NCBI GenBank assembly: GCA_035622275.1
Contig: DASPVQ010000021.1
Span: 1-35,856 of the forward strand
Length of the DNA: 35,856 bases
Reading direction: 5' to 3'
From: Thermoplasmata archaeon
Lineage (GTDB): Archaea; Thermoplasmatota; Thermoplasmata; Lutacidiplasmatales; UBA184
The notes beneath the pieces are model-generated. The model made no database searches. It saw only the letters and a program-made list of their open reading frames with translations, and had not been told where the DNA came from. This document shows, in pieces, positions 26,074 through 33,866 of this stretch (its first letter is position 1; each line of letters opens with the position of its first letter). A program made the translations under genes and the position numbers.

Positions 26074-26754
26074 ATGGACGCGACCGCGTGGCCCGGCGTC
26101 TTCCGCGAGGGGCGCGAGCTGTTCACGGTCAATGCCACGCCGGGCGAGCGGGTATACGGCGAGCGGCTCGTGACCCGAGGCGACCTCGAGTACCGTGCGT
26201 GGGATCCGTTCCGCTCCAAGCTGGCCGCCCTCCTCCTGCGGGGGGGTCCGATCGAGCTCCCGCGCTCGGTGCGCACCGTGCTCTACCTCGGCGCCGCCCA
26301 CGGCACGACCGCGAGCCACCTCTCCGATCTCTGGCCACAGGCGGCGATCTTCCTCGTCGAGAAGAGCGTCACCTCGTTCGCCCCGCTGCTCGCCCTCGCC
26401 CGCCGCCGGGCGAACCTGTACCCGATCCTCGGGGACGCGCAGCTGCCCGAGCGCTACGCCGCGGACGTCGGGCCGGTCGAGCTCCTCTATCAGGATGTGG
26501 CCCAGCGGGCGCAGGCGGCGATCTTCGTCGAGAACGCGCGAACCCTGCTGGCGCCGGGCGGTGTCGGCGTGCTGATGCTCAAGATCCGATCGGTGACCCA
26601 GCGGCGATCGGCCGCGGCGATCGTCCGCGCGGCCCGCGAGGAGCTCACCCGGGCCGGCCTTCCCGTTCGGGGGGAGGTTGCGCTCGCTCCGTTCTCTCGA
26701 GAGCACAGCGCCCTGTGGGTCGGGATGCCGGCGGCAGCTTCCACCCTCCGGTGA
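26074..26754 (+). CDS. flpA: Fibrillarin-like rRNA/tRNA 2'-O-methyltransferase
   Basis: 226 aa. The catalytic subunit of archaeal C/D-box RNPs; with Nop5, L7Ae and guide RNAs it methylates ribose 2'-OH of rRNA and tRNA. TVLYLGAAHGTTASHLSD is the AdoMet-binding motif I (usually G-A-A-x-G-T-T), LLYQDVAQRAQAAIFVENA carries the conserved Asp-Val, and GVLMLKIRSV the catalytic Lys. The N-terminal EYRAWDPFRSKLAALLL is diagnostic. This gene is strong evidence that the DNA is archaeal. No nop5 gene is adjacent. Confidence 0.96.
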   Translation: MDATAWPGVFREGRELFTVNATPGERVYGERLVTRGDLEYRAWDPFRSKLAALLLRGGPIELPRSVRTVLYLGAAHGTTASHLSDLWPQAAIFLVEKSVTSFAPLLALARRRANLYPILGDAQLPERYAADVGPVELLYQDVAQRAQAAIFVENARTLLAPGGVGVLMLKIRSVTQRRSAAAIVRAAREELTRAGLPVRGEVALAPFSREHSALWVGMPAAASTLR

Positions 26755-26766
26755 TCCGACCGCCCG

Positions 26767-26772
26767 AAAATA
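26767..26772 (+). promoter_or_regulatory. TATA-like box of type IV secretion-like operon
   Basis: AAAATA, about 42 nt before the GTG at 26812, in the 57-bp gap after flpA. A leader of about 17 nt would contain AAGGGGGGAA (26798-26807) as ribosome-binding sequence. This marks 26812 as the first gene of the operon. Confidence 0.5.
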
Positions 26773-26811
26773 GTCGGACCCCGTCGCTCCCGCCCGCAAG
26801 GGGGGAAGTGG

Positions 26812-28989
26812 GTGCGACGGCGCGCGGGCGGGCGGTCGCGAGCGTGGACCACGCTACTGCTCGGAACGGCTCTGCTGGCGATCGTCGCCAACCCTTCCGC
26901 TCACGGCGCGTCGCCCGATCGCCCCGCGGCGCCGAGCGCCCCCGGCGCGGCCGCCACCCCGGTGCTCTCCGTGACGCCGGGGACCTGGTGGTTGCTCGCC
27001 GACGAGAGCGTGGTGCTCGCGGCGTACTGGACGTCCGTCCCGCCCGGCTGCTCGGTCCAACCGGAGTGGTTCGATTGGTCGGTCCCGGGGACGGCGGCGC
27101 TCGGAACGGTATCGCCGGCCTCGGCGCCCTCCACGAACTTCACGGCCTCGGATCAAGGGTCCGGGCTCGCGCGCATCTCGGTCCGCTCCGCCGCGCTCCT
27201 CGACTGCGGCGCGGCGATCTCCGCTCGAGTCTCGAGCGCCGCCGCTAACGTCAGCGTGGAGGATCCGGTCACCATCGGCAACCTGTCCGTCGGGCCGAAT
27301 CCCGAGGAGCCCGGATCCATCGCGGAGCTCCGCGGCGTCCTGGCGGGCGGAACTCCCCCGTATACGGCCCAGGTCCAATGGGGGGACGGGAGCAACGCCT
27401 CCGTCCTCCTGACCGGCGCCGGCCCGTTCGCGATCCCGCACGCCTACCCTTGCGGCTCGTTCACGCCCGCGCTCCGAATCCTCGACGCCGAGGGCAGCGT
27501 GGCGACCGCCGCCGTCGCGGAGGCGCTGGTCGTCAGCTCCGATCTCGCGATCGCGATCACCCCAGAGTGGCTCGCCACCGACGTCGGCCGACCGCTGCCG
27601 TGGAACCTCACGATCCAGAGCCCCCCAGCGGTCTTCGCGGCGAACGCCACGTGCGCGCCGGACGCGAGCTCCGCGGGGAACGCATCCCACGGGCTGCCGA
27701 CCGCGTGCACGTTCGATGCGCCGGGGATCGGCAGCATTCGCGCGCTGGTCACGCCGCTGCGTCCCGCGCACCCGGTCGCTGCGATCCTCAACGTCAGCGT
27801 GCGAGCGGATCCGACCTTATCGCTCGGGCCGGCGCTCGAGCCGTCGGAGGTCGGCGAGGCCTGCCCCGTTCCGGTGAACCTCACCGGCGGCGTGCCCCCG
27901 TTCTCGCTCTACTGGACGGTCGTCGGTTCGGCCGCGGTGGGAGTCGTCGCGGTTCCCAGCGATGGTTCCGCCGTCCTGCCCGTCGACCCTTCCCGTGCGG
28001 GCGGCCTCGCCATCGATGCCTGGGGCGTGGACAGCGTCGGCGTCACGACGGGGATCGAGACGTGGGCGTTCCCGGTCGACACTCCGCTGAACGCGTCCAC
28101 GACCGTGTTCAACGCGAGCGTGGGCGCCGGAGGCGTGCAGCTCGCGGTCGGCGCCGCCATCACCGGAGGCGCCCCGCCGTTCGTCTGGCTCGTCGCGACG
28201 GGCCTCGCCGTCGGCAATGCCTCCGTCGACTCGGGCGTCCTCACGGCCACCGGCACGATCGCTTGGTCCGTCCGATGCATGATCGAGGGCGAGGTCACCC
28301 TGACCGTCCTCGTGGGGGACGCGGCCGGCACGCTGCTCGAGGTCCAGCGGACCGTCGAGGCGCTCGAACCGCTCCGGGCGTCCGCCTCGATCGGCACGGA
28401 TTCCGCCAGCTCGGCGGGGTCGTTCTCGATCGACGGTTCGATCGTCGGGGGTCTGGCTCCCTTTTCGGTGACGATCGCGGCCCCGGGCGGCCAGCACTGG
28501 AACCGCACCGAGGCGTTCGACGGGCCGTTCCGCTGGAATCTGGCCAGCTCGGTGAGCGGAACGCTCAACCTGAGCTGGACGGTGACGGACGCGCTCGGAG
28601 CGACGGCGAGCGGGAACGGGTCCGTCGAACTCGCATCCGCGGCGCCGGGTCTGGTCCCGTCGGCGACCTCTACGTCGGCGCTCGCGGCGGGACTCTCGAT
28701 CACGGCCGTGGTCGGCGCCGGGGTCGGCCTAGTGGCCCTCCGGCTCCGGCGACGGGCTCGGTCCCCGGCACCGGCGCCCGTTGAGCCTATCCCGACGCTC
28801 CGGGCGATCATCTCCCCCTCGGACGGGGCGGACCGCGCGACCGTCGAGCTCCTGGCGGAGGAGGCGGGGATCCCGCTCGAGACCGTCCGCGCTACGATCG
28901 ACCAACTCGTGGCCGGCGGGACGATCCGATCCGAGACCGATGCGGACGGAACGGAGGTGCTCTCATGGGAACGCGAGGCACGCGGGTAG
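26812..28989 (+). CDS. Secreted PKD-repeat surface protein with cytoplasmic winged-helix tail
   Basis: 725 aa. Signal peptide at residues about 8-31 (AWTTLLLGTALLAIVANPSAHG). The extracellular part has Ig/PKD-like modules marked by GGTPPY (179), GGVPPF (359), GGAPPF (452) and GGLAPF (546); the first carries the PKD motif QWGDGS. One helix at about 623-645 (LSITAVVGAGVGLVALRLRRRARS) leads to a basic stop-transfer. The last about 65 residues form a winged-helix-like domain: LRAIISPSDG, then VELLAEEAGIPLETVRATIDQLVAGGTIRS and a beta-wing. This is the layout of a membrane-bound one-component regulator or of a machine-docking surface receptor. First gene of the operon; its 3' end overlaps the pilin-like gene by 25 bp, with GGAGGT inside it. 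Confidence 0.85.
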   Translation: MRRRAGGRSRAWTTLLLGTALLAIVANPSAHGASPDRPAAPSAPGAAATPVLSVTPGTWWLLADESVVLAAYWTSVPPGCSVQPEWFDWSVPGTAALGTVSPASAPSTNFTASDQGSGLARISVRSAALLDCGAAISARVSSAAANVSVEDPVTIGNLSVGPNPEEPGSIAELRGVLAGGTPPYTAQVQWGDGSNASVLLTGAGPFAIPHAYPCGSFTPALRILDAEGSVATAAVAEALVVSSDLAIAITPEWLATDVGRPLPWNLTIQSPPAVFAANATCAPDASSAGNASHGLPTACTFDAPGIGSIRALVTPLRPAHPVAAILNVSVRADPTLSLGPALEPSEVGEACPVPVNLTGGVPPFSLYWTVVGSAAVGVVAVPSDGSAVLPVDPSRAGGLAIDAWGVDSVGVTTGIETWAFPVDTPLNASTTVFNASVGAGGVQLAVGAAITGGAPPFVWLVATGLAVGNASVDSGVLTATGTIAWSVRCMIEGEVTLTVLVGDAAGTLLEVQRTVEALEPLRASASIGTDSASSAGSFSIDGSIVGGLAPFSVTIAAPGGQHWNRTEAFDGPFRWNLASSVSGTLNLSWTVTDALGATASGNGSVELASAAPGLVPSATSTSALAAGLSITAVVGAGVGLVALRLRRRARSPAPAPVEPIPTLRAIISPSDGADRATVELLAEEAGIPLETVRATIDQLVAGGTIRSETDADGTEVLSWEREARG

Positions 28990-29378
28990 CTGGACCGCCG
29001 CCCCGATACGGGACAGCCCTTCGCTGCGGGGCGGCCGTCGTGGGGCTCCTGCTGCTCGTCACCGGCGCCGCGGCCGCCGCGGGCCCGGTCCGGGCAAGCG
29101 AGCCGACGACGCGGGAGGTCGCCACCCAGAACGCATCGGCGGTCGCGAACTTTTCCGCCGTGATCAACCGCCTGGTGGAGCTGGTGGGGGCCGCGGGAAG
29201 CGGTGTGCTCGCTCTCGTCTGGGCCCGGGTCGCGCTGAGCTGGTTCTCGCATGACGTGACGAAGAAGGTGCAAGCGAAGGAGCGCGCCCGGGACGCGGTC
29301 ATCGGTACGCTGCTGTTCGTCGGCGCCCTGTCCGGTCTCATCTGGGCGCTCGCCCACTGGGTGCTGACCGGGGCCTAG
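28965..29378 (+). CDS. VirB2/TrbC/CedA1-like pilin candidate
   Basis: 137 aa. ATG 28965 is preceded by GGAGGT (28953-28958, spacer 6). A hydrophobic signal (residues about 21-40, CGAAVVGLLLLVTGAAAAAG) with cleavage likely after an A-x-A-type site before about residue 46, then two helices (about 66-93 and 111-136) separated by a short, very basic loop (TKKVQAKERARD). This hairpin with a positive loop is the architecture of VirB2/TrbC pilins and of archaeal CedA1/TedC. Sequence similarity in this family is low, so the call rests on topology, size and position before a VirB6-like gene. It could instead be another small inner-membrane subunit. Confidence 0.65.
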   Translation: MGTRGTRVAGPPPRYGTALRCGAAVVGLLLLVTGAAAAAGPVRASEPTTREVATQNASAVANFSAVINRLVELVGAAGSGVLALVWARVALSWFSHDVTKKVQAKERARDAVIGTLLFVGALSGLIWALAHWVLTGA

Positions 29379-29390
29379 GGGAAGAGCTCC

Positions 29391-30521
29391 GTGTGGGCGC
29401 TCAGCCTCTCGAGCATCATCCAGGCGATCCTGTTCTTCCTGTTCGCAGGCCTCACGGCCCTGGTCGCCGCGGTCATCGGTCCGACGTACGACAACCTCCT
29501 CGTTCCCGAGCTGGCCCCGGGCGCGCTCTATCCTTCCATCACTCTCGTGGCGGTGGCGCCGGCCAACTATCTGGGAGCCGCCGCGCGTTTCTCGACGTTC
29601 ACCGTGGGCGCGATCGTCGATCCGTCGATCGCGCTGATCGCGGTGGGCATCGCGGTCCTGTACCTGTTCCGATCGGTCGTCGCGCGGGTGGGCCCGACGG
29701 TCGATGGCCTGTTGCCACGCCTCGTGATCGCGGTCGTCGCGGCCAACTTCACCCTGCCGGTCGCCGGCCTGATCCTCAGCCTGGGCGGCAGTCTCTACCC
29801 CGTCCTCGCCGGATGGGATGGGGGCGCCTGGCAGCACTGGGAGAACCTCGCCGGCTACGGCGAGCTCGCCTACTCCTGGGACAACGGAGCGCTCGCGTTC
29901 GTGACCGCTATCGTCGAGTTCTTTCTCGTCTTCGGTCTCACGATCGCCATCGGCGTGCGCGACGCCGTGCTCGCGGTTCTCCTGGTCCTGCTTCCGATCT
30001 TCACCCTGCTCTGGCCGTTCGGCCTGCTCGCGCCACTGGCCCGACGCGCCTGGCTGCTGTTCGCCGAGCTCGTGTTCCTGCCGTGCGTGCTGATCGTGCC
30101 CCTCGAGCTCGCGGTCGGGAGCCCGTCCTCGGTTCTGCTGGTCGGTTACCTGGCGGCGGCCCTCGGCTCGCCGTACCTCATCGGCGTCGCCGGCACCCAC
30201 CTCTCGGCCTTCGGAATGCCCGGCAGCTCGGGCCTCGTCGGGGTCGGCGCACAGCGCGGTCTCGCGAGCGCGAGCTCCGGCATCTCGGGGTACGTCGCGC
30301 CGACGGCGAGCGCCGGGCGTTCGCTGGGCCCCATCGCACCGATCGCCGGAGGCATCGCCCGGGCCGCCGGCACGGCGAGCGCGCCGGCCGCGGCGCCGAT
30401 CGCGTTTGCCCAGCTGGTCGGTCACGGCGGCCTCCACCTGGTCCGCCACGCCGTCCGTCCCGCCTCCTCCGCGGACGGGCCGGGGCGCTGGCCGCCGATC
30501 CGAGACGGAGGTTCGGGATGA
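29391..30521 (+). CDS. VirB6/TrbL/CedA-like polytopic membrane protein
   Basis: 376 aa from a GTG 12 bp after the pilin-like gene. About seven to eight hydrophobic segments, for example IIQAILFFLFAGLTALVAAVIG (8-30), ALIAVGIAVLYLFRSVVA, LVIAVVAANFTLPVAGLILSL, FVTAIVEFFLVFGLTIAIG, AVLAVLLVLLPIFTLLWPFGL and ELVFLPCVLIVPLELAVG. The last 100 residues are Gly/Ala/Ser-rich and polar. The pattern (a run of helices, an F-T-L-x-W-P-F type turn and a long Gly/Ala-rich tail) is that of TrbL/VirB6 channel proteins and of CedA. It would form the membrane channel of the machine. Confidence 0.75.
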   Translation: MWALSLSSIIQAILFFLFAGLTALVAAVIGPTYDNLLVPELAPGALYPSITLVAVAPANYLGAAARFSTFTVGAIVDPSIALIAVGIAVLYLFRSVVARVGPTVDGLLPRLVIAVVAANFTLPVAGLILSLGGSLYPVLAGWDGGAWQHWENLAGYGELAYSWDNGALAFVTAIVEFFLVFGLTIAIGVRDAVLAVLLVLLPIFTLLWPFGLLAPLARRAWLLFAELVFLPCVLIVPLELAVGSPSSVLLVGYLAAALGSPYLIGVAGTHLSAFGMPGSSGLVGVGAQRGLASASSGISGYVAPTASAGRSLGPIAPIAGGIARAAGTASAPAAAPIAFAQLVGHGGLHLVRHAVRPASSADGPGRWPPIRDGGSG

Positions 30522-30522
30522 G

Positions 30523-31287
30523 ATGGCCGTCGCCGGGGAGGGCCCGCCGACGGTGGTGCTGCCCGAACGCCTCGATCGACGCCTGCGGCTCGGCCCGTTC
30601 CCCTCCGCGCGCGAGGCGCTCACGTTCCTTGCCTTCGGCGCGACCGGCGCCGTGCTGGCGACGATCACGTCTCCCCTGGTCGGGCTGGCGACGGTCGCCG
30701 GCGGCTTCGCCCTCGCCGTCGTGCGGGTGGACGGGGAAGGCCTTGACCGGCGGGCCGTCGCGCTCCTGCGGTTCGGGCTCGCCGACCGACACGCGGGGGC
30801 CTCCGTGAAGGTCCGCGCCCCGTCGATCCCGGCCCGCCTCGGTCTCGTGACGTTCGGCCCCGGCCGCTATGCGGCCGTCGTGCGCGCGAGGGGCACGCCG
30901 ACCGCCTACCTGCCGCCCAGCGAACTCGCCCGACGCTTCGAACGGTTCCGTGAGCTCCTCCGCTCGCTGGACGGCCCGCTCGTCCTGCGCGCGTCGCTCG
31001 CGCCGATGCGGGCGGAACCGGTCCGTCCGGCGCCGGTCCCGACCGATCGGGCGGACCGTCCGGCCGAGGACAGCTACGCGGAACTCGTGCGGCTCATCTG
31101 CCGCCGTCGGCAGACCCGCCGGGTCGACGTCTGGGTCGCGGCGGGGCGCCCCGGCGCGGACGGGATCGCCGAGCTCGAGACGAAGACGAGCTCCCTGATC
31201 GATCGGCTCGCCGAGGCCGGAGTCCCCGCCAGCCGGCTCCGCGGGCGGGCGCTCGAAGATGCGACGGACGCCGGAGGGTGGCGTTGA
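30523..31287 (+). CDS. PrgI/VirB3-like protein with extra soluble domain
   Basis: 254 aa. ATG 30523 has GGAGGT (30507-30512) 10 nt upstream and lies one base after the previous stop. Residues 10-90 match the PrgI/VirB3 pattern: VVLPERLDRRLRLGPFPSARE, two close helices (about 31-49 and 50-68), then a VDGEGLDRRAVALLRF segment. The remaining about 160 residues are soluble alpha/beta (ARLGLVTFGPGRYAAVVRARG, LARRFERFRELLRSLDGPLVLRAS) and look like the N-terminal domain of VirB4 proteins, which normally sits on the ATPase itself. It probably links the membrane channel to the ATPase. Confidence 0.65.
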   Translation: MAVAGEGPPTVVLPERLDRRLRLGPFPSAREALTFLAFGATGAVLATITSPLVGLATVAGGFALAVVRVDGEGLDRRAVALLRFGLADRHAGASVKVRAPSIPARLGLVTFGPGRYAAVVRARGTPTAYLPPSELARRFERFRELLRSLDGPLVLRASLAPMRAEPVRPAPVPTDRADRPAEDSYAELVRLICRRRQTRRVDVWVAAGRPGADGIAELETKTSSLIDRLAEAGVPASRLRGRALEDATDAGGWR

Positions 31288-31673
31288 GCGACCGTGCCCC
31301 GCTGAGGGCCCGGCCCCGGCCGTGGACGATGACCGATCTCGACACGTTCCCGGTCGCGGTGACCTTCGCGATCGTGGCCGGCGGCCTCGCGCTGGCCCTG
31401 CCGTTCCTCAACTCGCTGGCAGCGGCGCTCGCCGCCCTCGCTGCGGCCGGCTATGCCGCGCGCCGAGGTCGAACGGCGCGGGCCCCCTGGCCACGCCCTT
31501 CGGCCGCCGTGGTCGTCGGCTGGGCGAGCGGGCTGGCGGGCGGCCTGTCGTTCCTTCTGCTCCCCGATCCTTGGTCGACGGCGCGGGGACTCGCACTCGG
31601 GCTCTCCCTCGTACCGCTGGTGCGGGCCGACCGACGCGCCCCGGCGGTCGAGCCGGCCGGGAGGCTCGCGTGA
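31284..31673 (+). CDS. Small four-helix membrane protein
   Basis: About 129 aa with four helices (about residues 22-40, 42-58, 73-93, 99-114) in two hairpins. TTG 31284 is favoured: GGAGG (31273-31277) lies 6 nt upstream and the codon overlaps the previous stop as TTGA; GTG 31278 directly abuts GGAGG, and ATG 31329 is a third option. It overlaps the ATPase gene by 4 bp (GTGA). No known family is recognised; by position it would be an accessory membrane subunit, comparable in size to CedA2-type proteins, although no homology is claimed. Confidence 0.6.
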   Translation: MSDRAPLRARPRPWTMTDLDTFPVAVTFAIVAGGLALALPFLNSLAAALAALAAAGYAARRGRTARAPWPRPSAAVVVGWASGLAGGLSFLLLPDPWSTARGLALGLSLVPLVRADRRAPAVEPAGRLA

Positions 31674-33352
31674 GGGCGGACCGTCCGGGACCCACGCGCA
31701 CCGAGTCCGCGACGTGGGCGCGAGTCGGGCGCCGCTTCCGCGCGCCGCTGCTCCTCCTCCAGTTCCCGCCCGAGGTCGCCTTCGGTTTCCTCGGCCGGGT
31801 CCTCCCCACGCACGAACCGATCGAGCTGTCGATCGAGGCCCATCGGATCCCGGCGCGTCAGGCGCTCGATCTCCTGCACGGCGCCCGCTCGGTCGCGAAC
31901 GCCGAGCTCGTCGCCGGCGGCGGGACCGACGCCTCGGAGCTCGAGGTCGAGCGGTCGAGCGCCGAGGAGCTCGGCCGCCTCGTGGCGCGTCGTACGCAGG
32001 AGCTGTGGAAGGTCGGCGTCCGGCTCACGGCGATCGCCGATGCGCGGCCGCGGGTCGAGGCGGTGCGCTCCCGTCTCTCCGAGCGTCTCGGCGCGCTCGG
32101 CTTTCGGGTTCGGATCCCCCGGTATGAGGTGGCCCGAGCACTGGCGCCAGCGGCGCCGGGCGAATCCGTCCCGCGGCCGTCGGGCTACTGGCAGATGCTG
32201 CCGACGGACGGGCTCGCGGCGCTGTTCCCCTTCAGCGACGAGAGCATCGTGGAGCCCCACGGCATCCTCGTTGGCCTCGCGCTCGCGGACGCGAGCCCGG
32301 TCTTCCTCGACCGGTGGCAGCACGCGAGCCAGTCGTGGGGACTGTTTGGCACGACCGGATCGGGCAAGACGTTCGCCGCCGGCCTGTACCTCCTGCGATC
32401 GCGCTGGCTGCGGCCGGGCCTCGAGGTCATCGTGCTCGATCCGCTGGGAGAGTTCGCGGGCCTCGTCCGCGCCCTCGGCGGGACCCCGATCGAGCTCGGC
32501 GCGGGCGGAGCCCGCCTCAACCCGCTCGACCCGGCGACGACCGGCGGCGACCGGGCCGAGAAGGCCTCCCGGGTCGGCGCGATGCTGCGCGCCGCGTTCC
32601 CGAGCCTCACCGACGAGGAGGGTGCGAGCCTCGACGCCGCGACCAGCCGGCTGTTCGAGCGTGGGGGGCCCGAGCCCACCTTCCATGACCTTACGGACGA
32701 GGTGAGCCGGGGCCCGACGGTCCCGCCCCGCCTCGGCTCGCTGCTGGAGCCGTTCCGGAGCGGCTCGCTGCGTTCGGTGGACGGCCCCACGAACGTCGAC
32801 CCCGACGATCCGCTCGTCTCGGTCGGCTTCCGCGGGGTGCCCGACGAGCACATGGCGTTCCACCTCTCCTACGTCCTGGACTGGGCGTATGGACGCCTGC
32901 GAAAGCGCCCCGGACCCAAGCTCCTCATCGTCGACGAGTCGCACCTCCTCCTGAGGCACGGCGCGACGGCCGACTTCCTCGATCGGGTCGTCCGACACGT
33001 CCGGCACTTCGGTGCAGGGCTGCTGCTGCTCAGCCAGAGCCCCGAGGACTTTCTCGCGCGACCGGCCGGTCGCGGCGTCCTGAGGAACCTGTACGCGACC
33101 GCCTTCCTCCGCCTGCCCGAGGTCTCGGAGGCCGCCCGCGCGTTCTTCGGGCTGACGGGACCGGAGGCCGAGTGGCTCCCGCACGCCCGCCTCCCGAGGG
33201 AGGCCGGCTACGCGGAGTCCCTCTGGCGGATCGGAGAGCTGCACCTGCCGCTCGCGCTGATCGCCTCGAGCCCGGAGTTCGAGCTCCTGTCGAGGACCCT
33301 CGGTTCGCCCGCCGAGGGCGAGCCCGGTGCCGCTCGAACGGGGGCTTTATGA
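31670..33352 (+). CDS. VirB4/TraC-type conjugation-like ATPase
   Basis: 560 aa from the GTG in the GTGA overlap. Walker A is G-T-T-G-S-G-K-T (227-234), followed by EVIVLDPLGEFAGLVRALGG and GARLNPLDP, the characteristic VirB4 block. Walker B is LLIVDESHLLL (418-428, Asp422-Glu423); the next block (HVRHFGAGLLLLSQSPEDFL) is the family's Q-containing sensor motif. The N-terminal 200 residues are a VirB4-like adaptor domain (RRTQELWKVGVRLTAIADARPRVEAVRSRL). VirB4 ATPases power pilus assembly and DNA transfer; the archaeal relative CedB drives DNA import. No transmembrane helix is evident, so it docks on its membrane partners. Confidence 0.9.
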   Translation: MRADRPGPTRTESATWARVGRRFRAPLLLLQFPPEVAFGFLGRVLPTHEPIELSIEAHRIPARQALDLLHGARSVANAELVAGGGTDASELEVERSSAEELGRLVARRTQELWKVGVRLTAIADARPRVEAVRSRLSERLGALGFRVRIPRYEVARALAPAAPGESVPRPSGYWQMLPTDGLAALFPFSDESIVEPHGILVGLALADASPVFLDRWQHASQSWGLFGTTGSGKTFAAGLYLLRSRWLRPGLEVIVLDPLGEFAGLVRALGGTPIELGAGGARLNPLDPATTGGDRAEKASRVGAMLRAAFPSLTDEEGASLDAATSRLFERGGPEPTFHDLTDEVSRGPTVPPRLGSLLEPFRSGSLRSVDGPTNVDPDDPLVSVGFRGVPDEHMAFHLSYVLDWAYGRLRKRPGPKLLIVDESHLLLRHGATADFLDRVVRHVRHFGAGLLLLSQSPEDFLARPAGRGVLRNLYATAFLRLPEVSEAARAFFGLTGPEAEWLPHARLPREAGYAESLWRIGELHLPLALIASSPEFELLSRTLGSPAEGEPGAARTGAL

Positions 33353-33866
33353 CCCGCGAGCGGCACGTCGCGCCGTGGACGCCGAGGCGACGGCCGCGGG
33401 TCCGGCGCGCCGCAAGGCCAGCTGGAGCCTCAAGTCGATCGTCGAGGACGTCGCCGGACGGCCGATCGGGGACCTCCAGGACCCCGCGCGGCCGGTGCAC
33501 CCGTACCTCGAGGGCAGGGTCGCCTCCTCGTCGAACGGCACGGGGCGCTCCGGCGAGGCCGAGCCGACCTACGATCCGGTCGGGCATCTGTATCCGCCGC
33601 TGATCGGGCCGCTCGGGCGCACCTACCACGGCTCCGAGCACGAGCACCACTCCGAGACGCTCACGCACCATCCGGTCCACACCGAGTCCTCGCCCGGGAA
33701 CCCGGCACGGCCCGGTGGGCCGCTCCACCGGCCCGAGCGGATCTACCTGCACTACCTCCTGCTGCACATGGACCGGCTGAGCCCCTCGGCGCTCCAGTAC
33801 CTCAAGACCGCCGTAGAAGAGGAGCTCGCGCACCGCGCTCGCCCACCGCTGCCACCGACGGGCTAG
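33327..33866 (+). CDS. Uncharacterised last gene of secretion-like operon (His-rich)
   Basis: 179 aa from GTG 33327, overlapping the ATPase gene by 26 bp; GTG 33375 is an alternative. Residues 31-60 (SWSLKSIVEDVAGRPIGDLQDPARP) and the C-terminal helix (RIYLHYLLLHMDRLSPSALQYLKTAVEEEL) look ordered; the middle is polar, Pro/Gly-rich and has a His-rich patch (YHGSEHEHHSETLTHHPVH) that could bind metal. No signal or membrane segment. I do not recognise it. A soluble accessory factor or substrate of the machine is a guess from position. The last 65 bp overlap the convergent methyltransferase gene. Confidence 0.6.
   Translation: MPLERGLYDPRAARRAVDAEATAAGPARRKASWSLKSIVEDVAGRPIGDLQDPARPVHPYLEGRVASSSNGTGRSGEAEPTYDPVGHLYPPLIGPLGRTYHGSEHEHHSETLTHHPVHTESSPGNPARPGGPLHRPERIYLHYLLLHMDRLSPSALQYLKTAVEEELAHRARPPLPPTG

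Noticed and set aside
27909-30668. Open frame of more than 900 codons antisense to the secretion-like operon
   Set aside because: Low-complexity Arg/Asp/Gln composition; the sense strand has signal peptides, transmembrane helices and Shine-Dalgarno-like sites.
33349-33603. Alternative ATG at 33349 (ATGA overlap with the ATPase stop)
   Set aside because: Attractive overlap, but the frame gives an Arg/Pro/Ser/Thr-rich product ending at 33603; the GTG 33327 frame gives ordered helices and continues to 33866.
26812-33866. Operon as an integrated conjugative plasmid or virus
   Set aside because: No integrase, relaxase, replication gene, attachment repeat or tRNA edge seen, and base composition looks the same as the neighbours; a remnant cannot be excluded.
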